Shown here in pieces: positions 53,392-61,019 of a stretch of DNA of 64,000 nt. The notes below the pieces were generated by a model, which did not search any database, was not told the origin of the DNA, and saw only the letters and a program-made list of their open reading frames with translations. How positions within the stretch are numbered: the first letter of the stretch is position 1; the number at the start of each line of letters is the position of its first letter. This stretch comes from Parasphingorhabdus cellanae (GTDB lineage Bacteria; Pseudomonadota; Alphaproteobacteria; Sphingomonadales; Sphingomonadaceae): the NCBI RefSeq assembly GCF_017498565.1, contig NZ_CP071794.1, forward strand, positions 2,656,001 through 2,720,000, read 5' to 3'. Made by a program: the position numbers and the translations under genes.

Positions 53392-53431
53392 TATGGATGG
53401 CTCATACAGCAACCTGCGGGGGTCCGAAGCG

Positions 53432-54118
53432 ATGACAGAGCTATTGAATATTTCTTTCTACCAATGGCTGGTCTTCGTCCACATCCTGCTATTCGTCCTG
53501 TGGCTGGGTGCCGATGTTGGCGTGTTCATGCTCGGCCAGCATTTTCGCAAGCGGGAAAAATATGATCTGCCACAGCGGCTGGTTCTGCTGCAACTGCTGG
53601 TGAATCTCGACATGACGCCGCGGACAGCCTGGGCCTTGATGGTCCCGCTGACGATTACGATGGTCGATGCCGGCGGCTGGTGGGATGTGCCGGGCTGGGG
53701 TGTGGCTTTATCCTGGGTGGTAGGCGCAGCGTGGCTGTGGCTGGTGTGGGATGCGCATATCCATGACCAGACAGAACGCGCCGCGCGCGACCGGAAAATC
53801 GAGTTTGTGCTGAAAATCGGCCTCACTCTGTTCTATCTTGGTCTGGGCATATTATCGCTGGTGCAGGGCGAGCCGCTGATCCCGATATGGTTGGCAACCA
53901 AGGCGCTGATGTTCGGTCTAATCTTTGCCGCCGCCATCATGATCGATGTCGCGTTCAAACCGGTCGGGCCGCAGCTTGGCAAGCTGATCGCAGAAGGATC
54001 ATCGGATGAGACCGAAATCCCGCTGCGCAAGACGATGGACACCACGCGTATTTGGGTTTGGATTGTCTATCTGTTGTTGCTCGCCACTGCATTTCTGGGC
54101 AATATCAAGCCGTTTTAG
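53432..54118 (+). CDS. 6-TM membrane protein, KPF family (paralog)
   Basis: 228 aa from ATG 53432; an in-frame ATG at 53393 touches the operator and adds a polar stretch. Six hydrophobic segments at about 8-28, 57-76, 82-104, 120-137, 143-165 and 204-225. His in segment 1 (FVHILLFVLWLGADVGVF) and the ending FLGNIKPF match the 42919 protein. Function unknown; the pattern resembles CopD/HemJ/DUF2269-like membrane families only loosely. Confidence 0.78.
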   Translation: MTELLNISFYQWLVFVHILLFVLWLGADVGVFMLGQHFRKREKYDLPQRLVLLQLLVNLDMTPRTAWALMVPLTITMVDAGGWWDVPGWGVALSWVVGAAWLWLVWDAHIHDQTERAARDRKIEFVLKIGLTLFYLGLGILSLVQGEPLIPIWLATKALMFGLIFAAAIMIDVAFKPVGPQLGKLIAEGSSDETEIPLRKTMDTTRIWVWIVYLLLLATAFLGNIKPF

Positions 54119-54122
54119 CGAC

Positions 54123-54151
54123 AAAAAATAGGCCGGCCAACGCGGCCGACC
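54123..54151 (-). terminator. Rho-independent terminator of DUF1838 gene
   Basis: On the minus strand an 8-bp stem (one G-U pair) GGTCGGCC / GGCCGGCC with a 5-base loop is followed by TATTTTTTG. It lies 28 bases after the DUF1838 stop and just after the convergent 6-TM gene, which has no T-tract of its own. Confidence 0.8.
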
Positions 54152-54179
54152 CCCAGGGAGAAAACTCTGACGGGAAGCG

Positions 54180-55088
54180 TTACTTCTTGTCCGCTTCAGC
54201 CGCTCGTTCCACATCAATCATCTTCTTGAACACGGTCCAGGTGGTTTCATTCTTGCGCGGATCATCGCCGGGTGGCGGAGCGGTATATTCTGGATAGTTG
54301 AGCGCAATCTCATCCTTGATCACGTCCGGCAGCTCATCATAGCTTTTCAGCTTCGCGCCCATGGCGTTGAACACCATCTGTCCCTGCCGCCCGCGCATTT
54401 TCATCCACGGCATCCAGTCGGAAATCCGTACCCAACTGATCGACGGATAAGCGGTGGGATTATTGGTATCGAGAATTTCATCAGCGAGCATGGTGAAGTC
54501 GAAAATCTCCATCGCATGATATTTATTGCCGACATAATCCTGATAATCGCCCGCGAGCACATTGTGGTAAAAGAGCGGCACTTCAATTGGCATGAACATC
54601 CAGTTGCCCTGCTGCCGGATATTGGGCAGCGTATATGGCGTGCCATCGGCGCGGTAAGGATAGTTGGGCCGACTGTTCACCGGATCATTGGCAATTTGCA
54701 TGACCTTGACCGTCTCCCCCGTCCACGGATTGTCCCAGGTGCGCAGCACTTCATTGGTTTTGGGATCAAGATAGAACATCACTTCGCGGCTGACCTGCCG
54801 ATAGCCGACGCCACGCTTGGGGTCTTCGATCCGGACACATTGCCGGATATTCATGCCTTCGCCATTGTACAAATGCCGGTCAGGTTCTCCTTGAACGCGG
54901 GAATAGACCTTGCCGGACCAGTGATAGACGGCAGGCACACCATCAGCCGTGCCACATTGGGTTCGTTTCATGATTTCCAGAGCGTCTTCCGGTTTTTCGG
55001 GATCCAGCATCCGTGCCGAGGAGGGATTGGCAAGAGCAAAGGATGCCACCATTGTTGCCAAAGCTGTCTGTTTCAAAAATCGATTCAT
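54180..55088 (-). CDS. DUF1838 family secreted protein
   Basis: 302 aa with a signal peptide (ALATMVASFALANPSSA). DUF1838 pattern: TADGVPAVYHWSGKVYSRVQGEPDRHLYNGEGMNIRQCVRI, YLDPKTNEVLRTWDNPWTGE, and SWVRISDWMPWMKMRGRQGQMVFN. DUF1838 proteins are of unknown function, often found with other catabolic genes in proteobacteria. It is divergent from the CitE gene across operator F and ends at a strong terminator. Confidence 0.85.
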   Translation of the reverse strand: MNRFLKQTALATMVASFALANPSSARMLDPEKPEDALEIMKRTQCGTADGVPAVYHWSGKVYSRVQGEPDRHLYNGEGMNIRQCVRIEDPKRGVGYRQVSREVMFYLDPKTNEVLRTWDNPWTGETVKVMQIANDPVNSRPNYPYRADGTPYTLPNIRQQGNWMFMPIEVPLFYHNVLAGDYQDYVGNKYHAMEIFDFTMLADEILDTNNPTAYPSISWVRISDWMPWMKMRGRQGQMVFNAMGAKLKSYDELPDVIKDEIALNYPEYTAPPPGDDPRKNETTWTVFKKMIDVERAAEADKK

Positions 55089-55154
55089 TTCACGCGTCTC
55101 CCTAAAAACATACCAAGTGATGCTGCAATTAATTTCACTTTCTGGTTGACTTTA

Positions 55155-55172
55155 GATTTGTCCGGACAAATT
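55155..55172. promoter_or_regulatory. Operator F: GATTTGTCCGGACAAATT
   Basis: 17 of 18 positions match the palindrome. It lies in the divergent region between the DUF1838 gene (minus) and the CitE operon (plus), next to a TTGACT -35-like box at 55146-55151. Confidence 0.77.
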
Positions 55173-55196
55173 GTGAAGAGGCAATATTGATCGAAC

Positions 55197-56021
55197 ATGA
55201 TAATGGACCCTATGACCGGTTTTACCAACTTCCTTTTTGTGCCCGCCAATCGGCCTGAACGCTTTGAGAAAGCGGCGAATAGTGGTGCAGATTTGATCTG
55301 TATTGATCTGGAAGATTCAGTGCCTGGAGATCAAAAGGACAGCGCACGCGAATCCGTGTTGGAGGCGCTAAAAACGCTCGACCGGTCAGAAACGGCGGTG
55401 CGAATCAACGGACTGAAGACGGAAGCGGGCTTGGCTGACTTGCTAGCGTTATCTGCTTCTGATCATCTTCCCTCGTTGGTTTTCCTGCCGATGGTCGAAA
55501 GTGCGGCAGAGGTTGAAATTGCCCATAGCATTTTGGGCGATCGGATTGATGGTCTGATCCCGCTGATCGAAACCGTCAAAGGCTTGCGCGCTGGTGATGC
55601 ACTGGCCGCCAGTGCCGGAGTAACCGGTATGATGTTTGGCGGCGGTGATTTTTCGGCTGAGCTTGGCACCAAGTTGGAATGGGAGCCTTTGCTCGCCGCT
55701 CGCGGAGCGTTCATATTATGCTGTGCGTCCGCAGGCATAGCGGCGATAGATGTGCCCTATATCGATATGAGCAATGAAGCAGGGCTGGAGGAAGAATCCC
55801 GTAAGGCAAAGGCGATGGGTTTTCATGCCAAGGCTGCGATTCATCCGAAACAAATTTTCACCATTGCCACCGCGATGAAACCCAGTGATGCAGAAATTGC
55901 CGAAGCCAAGGAGGCGATCGAAGCGTTTGATGCGGCAGGAGGCAAGGCGATTAGTTATAATGGGCGTATGTTAGAAGCGCCGGTTATGCAACGATATCGA
56001 CACATTGTCGCCGCCGCCTGA
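55197..56021 (+). CDS. CitE/HpcH-HpaI family CoA ester lyase
   Basis: 274 aa. FLFVPANRPERFEKAANSGADLICIDLEDSVP at the start, RIN, FLPMVESAAEV, LIPLIETVKGL, MFGGGDFSAELG and FHAKAAIHPKQI are all typical. Family members cleave malyl-CoA, beta-methylmalyl-CoA or citramalyl-CoA. ATG 55197 is used; ATGs at 55203 and 55212 are alternatives. First gene of an operon with a MaoC dehydratase, an acyl-CoA dehydrogenase and two CaiB transferases, which suits the last C-C cleavage of a branched C5-type CoA ester. Confidence 0.9.
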   Translation: MIMDPMTGFTNFLFVPANRPERFEKAANSGADLICIDLEDSVPGDQKDSARESVLEALKTLDRSETAVRINGLKTEAGLADLLALSASDHLPSLVFLPMVESAAEVEIAHSILGDRIDGLIPLIETVKGLRAGDALAASAGVTGMMFGGGDFSAELGTKLEWEPLLAARGAFILCCASAGIAAIDVPYIDMSNEAGLEEESRKAKAMGFHAKAAIHPKQIFTIATAMKPSDAEIAEAKEAIEAFDAAGGKAISYNGRMLEAPVMQRYRHIVAAA

Positions 56022-56056
56022 ATGTTGAAACTAGTTTAGCGAATAAGGACAATTAC

Positions 56057-56566
56057 ATGCGTGATGGAGTTATAGAAGTCAGCCCGGGACGTTTCCGCGA
56101 AACGTTTGGACGCTATTTTGAAGATTTTGTAGAGGGCCATATCTACGAGCATCGTCCCGGCCGGACGATCACCGATACCGACAATGTGCATTTCACCCTG
56201 CTGACGATGAACACGCATCCGGCGCATTTTGACTATGAATTTGCCAAGAAAACCGAATTTGAAAAGCCGCTGGTCTGCTCTCCGCTGACCGTCGCGTTGA
56301 TGGTCGGGATGAGCGTTTCCGATACCAGCCAGAAAGCGGTGGCCAATCTCGGTTGGGACAAAATCCGTCTCACCCATCCGTTATTTCCCGGTGATACCCT
56401 CTATGCCGAGAGCGAAGTGCTGGAAAAGCGGGAATCCTCTTCGCGTCCGGAGCAAGGCATCGTGACGATCAAGACGATTGGCAAAAACCAGGATGACAAA
56501 GTCGTGTGCACGTTTGAACGCACCATGCTGATCTGGAAGCGCGGCTTTGGCGGCGCGGACGATTAA
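56057..56566 (+). CDS. MaoC family dehydratase (mesaconyl-CoA hydratase-like)
   Basis: 169 aa hot-dog fold protein. GRYFEDFVEGHIYEHRPGRTITDTDNVHFTLLTMNTHPAHFDYEFAK contains the Asp/His pair of MaoC hydratases. PLVCSPLTVALMVGMSVSD and THPLFPGDTLYAESEV follow. The layout matches mesaconyl-CoA/itaconyl-CoA hydratase-type members. Between the CitE lyase and the acyl-CoA dehydrogenase it could hydrate an enoyl-CoA to the substrate of the lyase. Confidence 0.87.
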   Translation: MRDGVIEVSPGRFRETFGRYFEDFVEGHIYEHRPGRTITDTDNVHFTLLTMNTHPAHFDYEFAKKTEFEKPLVCSPLTVALMVGMSVSDTSQKAVANLGWDKIRLTHPLFPGDTLYAESEVLEKRESSSRPEQGIVTIKTIGKNQDDKVVCTFERTMLIWKRGFGGADD

Positions 56567-56630
56567 ACAGTCGACGACAAAATAAACGGGGGAGGGAACC
56601 CCAGTTTTAAAACACTCAGGAGCGACGAAA

Positions 56631-57809
56631 ATGGCAACGGCAATTGATAATGCGCAGCATATGATTGATCCGGAAGAAGAACAGGCTTTCATGGATGCGA
56701 TTCAGAAATGGATTGATCGTTCGGTGAAGCCTGTGGTCATGGAACATGATCACGAGGATAAATGGCCGGAAGAGCTGGTGGGCGAAATGGCCGACATGGG
56801 TCTGTTCGGCGCCACCATTGGCGAGGAATATGGCGGCCTCGGCTTGCCGGCGACCAGCTATGCCAAGATCGTCGCGGAAATAGCCTCGCACTGGATGGCG
56901 ATAACCGGCATTTTCAATTCGCACCTGATCATGGCCTGTGCCGTCGAGCGTTTTGGTACGGCTGAGCAAAAAGCCAAATGGCTGCCCAAATTTGCCAGCG
57001 GCGAAATTCGCGGCGGGCTGGCGCTGACCGAGCCCAATGCGGGTACGGATTTGCAGGCGATCCGCACCACGGCTGTCCGCGACGGCGATGAATATGTCAT
57101 CAACGGCACCAAGACCTGGATTTCCAACGGTATTAACGGCAGCTGTTTTGCGCTGCTGGTCAAAACCGACCCCAAGGCAGACCCGCGCTATAAGGGTATG
57201 AGCCTGATGATCGCGCCCAAGGGGGAAGGCTTTACGGTTGGCAAGAAGTTCAAAAAACTGGGTTATAACAGTATCGACAGTGCGGAGCTTGTGTTCGACA
57301 ATTATCGCATCCCAGCGGACAATCTTATCGGCGGTGTCGAAGGCCAGGGCTTTTTTCAGGCCACGGGTGGTCTGGAGCTGGGCCGTATCAATGTTGCGGC
57401 GCGGGGCGTTGGTCTGGCCGAGGGTTCGCTTCGGCTTGCCACCGAATATGCGCAGCTGCGCGAGACAATGGGCAAGCCAATATCCGAACATCAGGCGATC
57501 CAGTTGAAACTGGGTGAAATGGTGACCCGCGCAAGAGCGGCGCGCTTGCTGACCCTCGATGCGGCGGAAGCCTATGATCGCGGGGAGCGCTGTGATCTGG
57601 AAGCGGGTATGGCGAAATATTTTGCATCGGAAGCGGCGGTGCGCAATTCTGAGGAATCCATGCGCGTCCATGGCGGTTATGCCTATTCCAAGGAATATGA
57701 AATCGAGCGTTATTATCGCGATTCATTGCTTATGTGTATTGGTGAAGGGACCAACGAGATGCAGCGGATGATTATTTCCAAACAATGGGTCAAGAGGAAT
57801 CCTGCGTGA
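56631..57809 (+). CDS. Acyl-CoA dehydrogenase
   Basis: 392 aa. GLALTEPNAGTDLQAIRTTAVRDGDEYVINGTKTWISN near 125-162, FKKLGYNSIDSAELVFDNYRIPADNLIG, and the C-terminal GEGTNEMQRMIISKQW with the canonical catalytic Glu. A complete, active-type enzyme. Its place between the MaoC hydratase and CaiB genes suggests oxidation of a saturated CoA ester such as a methylsuccinyl- or glutaryl-like CoA; the substrate is inference. Confidence 0.92.
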   Translation: MATAIDNAQHMIDPEEEQAFMDAIQKWIDRSVKPVVMEHDHEDKWPEELVGEMADMGLFGATIGEEYGGLGLPATSYAKIVAEIASHWMAITGIFNSHLIMACAVERFGTAEQKAKWLPKFASGEIRGGLALTEPNAGTDLQAIRTTAVRDGDEYVINGTKTWISNGINGSCFALLVKTDPKADPRYKGMSLMIAPKGEGFTVGKKFKKLGYNSIDSAELVFDNYRIPADNLIGGVEGQGFFQATGGLELGRINVAARGVGLAEGSLRLATEYAQLRETMGKPISEHQAIQLKLGEMVTRARAARLLTLDAAEAYDRGERCDLEAGMAKYFASEAAVRNSEESMRVHGGYAYSKEYEIERYYRDSLLMCIGEGTNEMQRMIISKQWVKRNPA

Positions 57810-57830
57810 TGGGGTTTGCCTTGATAAGTC

Positions 57831-57908
57831 CGTCATCCCAGCGAAAGCTGGGATCTGCTCAAGGCCTTTCGAAGTCTCGGGGAGATTCCAGCTTTCGCTG
57901 GAATGACG
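57831..57908. repeat. 26-bp inverted repeat (REP-like)
   Basis: Arms at 57831-57856 and 57883-57908 are inverted, with two mismatches; the inner part is CAGCGAAAGCTG / CAGCTTTCGCTG. It belongs to the same general class as the element at 37162 but has a different sequence. It lies between the acyl-CoA dehydrogenase and CaiB genes, inside the operon. Confidence 0.8.
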
Positions 57909-57915
57909 ATATAGC

Positions 57916-59109
57916 GTGACCGTCAAGCAACCGCTGAAAGGCTTTCGTGTCTTGTCCGCCGAACAATATGGTGCCGGTCCTTATGGAACCATGTTCCTCG
58001 CCCAGATGGGCGCGGATGTAATCAAGATCGAACCGCCAAAAGGCGGTGACACGGCACGCCATGTCGGGCCGCACTGGCTGCGCGAACAGGAAAGCCTCTA
58101 TTTTCAGAGCTTCAATCTGAACAAGCGCTCGCTCACCCTTGATCTGCGCACCGACGAAGGGCAGCAGGTGCTGCACACACTCGCCAAAGACGCGCATGTC
58201 GTGGCGAATAATTTGCGCGGTGATGTGCCGGACAAGGTTGGCCTCAACTATGATGCGCTGAAAGCAGTCAATCCGGCCATCGTCTGTGCCCATATCTCCG
58301 CCTACGGGCGCGGCAATGAGCGATCGAAATGGCCGGGCTATGATTATCTCATGCAGGCCGAGGCCGGTTTTTGTGCGCTGACCGGTGATCCTGACGGGCC
58401 GCCCGTGCGCTTTGGTCTGTCGATGGTCGATTTCATGACCGGGACCATGGCAGCCGTTGGCTTGCTCGCCGCCTTGCTCGATGCCCAAAGGTCCGGTGAA
58501 GGCTGTGATGTCGACGTCGACCTGCTGTCTGCCGCTGTCCATCAGACCAGCTATCCCGCGCTCTGGTACATGAATGAGGATGATGTCACGGGCCGTGCGC
58601 CTTTCGGGGCTCATCCGTCCGCAACGCCGAGCCAGATGTTCAAGGCCGCCGACGGCTGGATGTTCGTCATGGCGCAGCTGCCAAAATTCTGGACCATATT
58701 ATGCGAGCGGATCGGTCATGGAGAGTTAATGACGGATCCGCGCTTTGACACACCGGCCAATCGCCTGACCAACCGCTCGGCCTTGTCGGATATTTTGAGC
58801 GATATCTTTGCCGCTCATCCGGTCGCGCATTGGCTGGAATTGCTGCAGGGCCTGATGCCGATTGCGCCTGTCTATGGTCTTGATCAGGCACTCGACAGTC
58901 CTTGGTTGAAGACCATCGGCATGCGGGACACGGTCAGCCATCCGGATCGTGCGGACATGAATGTCCTGTCCAGCCCGATCAAACTGAATGGCGAACGCCT
59001 GCCCAATCGGGCAGGGCCGTTGCTCGGGGCTGATAGTGATGCGGTTCTGGCGGAAGCCGGTTATGATTCGGGTGCGATTGCTGACCTGCGTGCGAAAGGG
59101 ATAGTCTGA
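57916..59109 (+). CDS. CaiB/BaiF family CoA transferase
   Basis: 397 aa from a GTG directly behind the repeat. GFRVLSAEQYGAGPYGTMFLAQMGADVIKIEPPKGGD at the start, LNKRSLTLDLRTDEGQ, and catalytic Asp in LSMVDFMTGTMAAVGLLAALL near residue 173. Downstream by 7 bases lies a second, different CaiB gene. Such pairs form heteromers in benzylsuccinate-type CoA transfer, so a two-subunit transferase is possible. Confidence 0.9.
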   Translation: MTVKQPLKGFRVLSAEQYGAGPYGTMFLAQMGADVIKIEPPKGGDTARHVGPHWLREQESLYFQSFNLNKRSLTLDLRTDEGQQVLHTLAKDAHVVANNLRGDVPDKVGLNYDALKAVNPAIVCAHISAYGRGNERSKWPGYDYLMQAEAGFCALTGDPDGPPVRFGLSMVDFMTGTMAAVGLLAALLDAQRSGEGCDVDVDLLSAAVHQTSYPALWYMNEDDVTGRAPFGAHPSATPSQMFKAADGWMFVMAQLPKFWTILCERIGHGELMTDPRFDTPANRLTNRSALSDILSDIFAAHPVAHWLELLQGLMPIAPVYGLDQALDSPWLKTIGMRDTVSHPDRADMNVLSSPIKLNGERLPNRAGPLLGADSDAVLAEAGYDSGAIADLRAKGIV

Positions 59110-59116
59110 ACATCTT

Positions 59117-60205
59117 ATGGCCAAACTGACGGGTATCAAGGTCATCGACCTCTCGCTTTTTCTGCCGGGCCCGATGCTCAGCATGATGATGGCCGACCAT
59201 GGTGCCGAGGTGATCAAGGTTGAGCCGCCGACCGGTGATCCCGCCCGCGCAATGGAGCCGATGGAGGCAGGGCAATCTGTCTGGTTCCGCAACCTCAATC
59301 GCGGCAAGCAGGCGCTGGCGCTCGACCTGAAATCCGACGCAGGCAGGGCGCAGCTTTGGGAATTGCTGGCCGATACCGATGTGATGATCGAGGGTTTTCG
59401 CCCCGGCGTGATGAAGCGGCTCGGTTTTGACTATGATACGGTATCGGCGCGCTACCCGAAGATTGTCTATTGCTCGATTTCCGCCTTTGGGCAGGAGGGC
59501 GAAATGGCGCATCACCCCGCGCATGATCTGGCGGTGCAGGCCTTGTCCGGTTTTTTGTCTGTCAACGATGGTGCTGATGGCACACCAGTGGTGCCCGGTG
59601 TGCCTTCGGCGGATATGGCCGCGGGTCTCAATGGATTGTCAGCGGTTTTAATGGCGCTGATCGGGCGGGACAAGTCAGGCGAGGGCGATTATATCGACAT
59701 AGCCATGTTTGACTCCATGTTGCCGTGGTGTGCTCATATTGCCGGATCGGCTATCGCTGGCGGCGCTTCGCCTCAATCGCAGTCGCAACGGTCATTGGGC
59801 GGCGCGGCTTTTTACAATGTCTATAAAACCGCAGATGACAAACATGTCGTACTGGGCGCGCGCGAGGTGAAATTTGCGCGCAATCTTTTGACCGCGCTGG
59901 AACGACTGGATTTGTTACCGCTCGCCGAGGCTGAACCGGGCGCGGGGCAAGCGCCCTTGGTCGCTTTTTTGCGGGAGATTTTCGCGACCAAAACGCGCGA
60001 TCAATGGATTGAGTGGTTTGCGGACAAGGACGTCGCCTTCTCCCCCGTGCTCGATTTTCGCGAAGCGCTGGACCAGGATTTTCTGCGTGAACGCGGCCTC
60101 TTGATCGAAGCGCATGGCAGTCATCAAATCGCGCCATCCTTTCGCTTTGCTTCGGAAACTGATTGGCAGGCAGATGATGCCCCGGTCTTGGATGAGCCGC
60201 AATGA
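59117..60205 (+). CDS. CaiB/BaiF family CoA transferase
   Basis: 362 aa. IKVIDLSLFLPGPMLSMMMADHGAEVIKVEPPTGDP, KQALALDLKSDAGR, IEGFRPGVMKRLGFDYDTV, and catalytic Asp in VPSADMAAGLNGLSAVLMAL near 158. Shorter than its neighbour by about 35 residues at the C-terminus. It is the last gene of the operator F operon; the convergent GntR gene ends 8 bases on. Confidence 0.9.
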   Translation: MAKLTGIKVIDLSLFLPGPMLSMMMADHGAEVIKVEPPTGDPARAMEPMEAGQSVWFRNLNRGKQALALDLKSDAGRAQLWELLADTDVMIEGFRPGVMKRLGFDYDTVSARYPKIVYCSISAFGQEGEMAHHPAHDLAVQALSGFLSVNDGADGTPVVPGVPSADMAAGLNGLSAVLMALIGRDKSGEGDYIDIAMFDSMLPWCAHIAGSAIAGGASPQSQSQRSLGGAAFYNVYKTADDKHVVLGAREVKFARNLLTALERLDLLPLAEAEPGAGQAPLVAFLREIFATKTRDQWIEWFADKDVAFSPVLDFREALDQDFLRERGLLIEAHGSHQIAPSFRFASETDWQADDAPVLDEPQ

Positions 60206-60213
60206 TGCGGGCT

Positions 60214-60993
60214 TCAGTCTACCTCGATATGCATCGAATAGGCAAAGCGCTCGCCGGGATGATAGCTCGCCGAAATTTCAAACATCCGGTCGCTTTCGTC
60301 AAAATAACAACGCAATATACGCAGCACCGGATCGCCTTTTTCCAAGCCAAGCTCCGCCAGTATATCCTTCGCGCCTTTAATAGCTTGGATATCCTGCGTC
60401 ACTCGGGCCACACTGACTTCGCCCAGCGTCTCAATCTGCCCGAACAGGGTCGTGGCGTTGACGTCGATCTGAGCGACAGCATCGGCCAGTTCGGGGTGAA
60501 CCCAGGCCTCGGTCACCGCAATGGGCCGCTTGCGCCCGGGCTTCATCCGTTTGCCGCGAAAGGCAAACCAGTCGCCATCGGCTTTCGCGCCGATTTGCTC
60601 GACCACATCCTTGGGAATGGTGCCCGCTTTCTTCTTTTCAAAAGCAATGGTCGTATCACGCGCATATTGCAAAATTTCGCCGACATTGCTCAGCGGCTGG
60701 TGCAGTGCGCCGGCGCGGGCGGTCGCTGGCTGAACCACCGTTCCGGAGCCCCGCTTGCGCGTAATCAAGCCCTCGGCGGTCAGCTTCCGCAGAGCCTCTC
60801 GCACGGTGAAGCGGCTGACATCATATTTTTTGCACAAGACAGATTCGGTCGGAAAATCACCGGGATCGGGATAGTCTCCGCGCAACACCGCCTCGCGCAG
60901 TTCGTCTGCCAACTCAAGATAGCGCGGCTTTTTCTTGGACGCGCTTTTCGATTTAGCGGGCGCTTTGGCAGCCAATTTTTCTCTCCCGGACAT
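60214..60993 (-). CDS. GntR family regulator, HutC (UTRA) subfamily
   Basis: 259 aa. A basic N-terminus, then winged helix-turn-helix (YLELADELREAVLRGDYPDPGDFPTESVLCKKYDVSRFTVREALRKLTAEGLITRKRGSGTVV, about 28-88), and a C-terminal UTRA ligand-binding domain (VSVARVTQDIQAIKGAKDILAELGLEKGDPVLRILRCYFDESDRMFEISASYHPGERFAYSMHIEVD). HutC-type regulators repress catabolic genes until a pathway ligand binds. Their operators have GT-N4-AC, as in the six TTGTCCGGACAA sites here, making it the best candidate regulator. Its own start overlaps only a partial half-site (ATGTCCGG). Confidence 0.92.
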   Translation of the reverse strand: MSGREKLAAKAPAKSKSASKKKPRYLELADELREAVLRGDYPDPGDFPTESVLCKKYDVSRFTVREALRKLTAEGLITRKRGSGTVVQPATARAGALHQPLSNVGEILQYARDTTIAFEKKKAGTIPKDVVEQIGAKADGDWFAFRGKRMKPGRKRPIAVTEAWVHPELADAVAQIDVNATTLFGQIETLGEVSVARVTQDIQAIKGAKDILAELGLEKGDPVLRILRCYFDESDRMFEISASYHPGERFAYSMHIEVD

Positions 60994-61019
60994 GAGGCCG
61001 TCTTAGGACGAGCGCCGCT

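Noticed and set aside
56616..57671. Long minus-strand open frame (351 codons) opposite the acyl-CoA dehydrogenase
   Set aside because: It is a shadow of a complete, well-conserved gene and has no recognisable motifs.
60994..61019. Autoregulatory operator for the HutC-type regulator
   Set aside because: Only ATGTCCGG is seen, overlapping the start codon; the second arm is missing.
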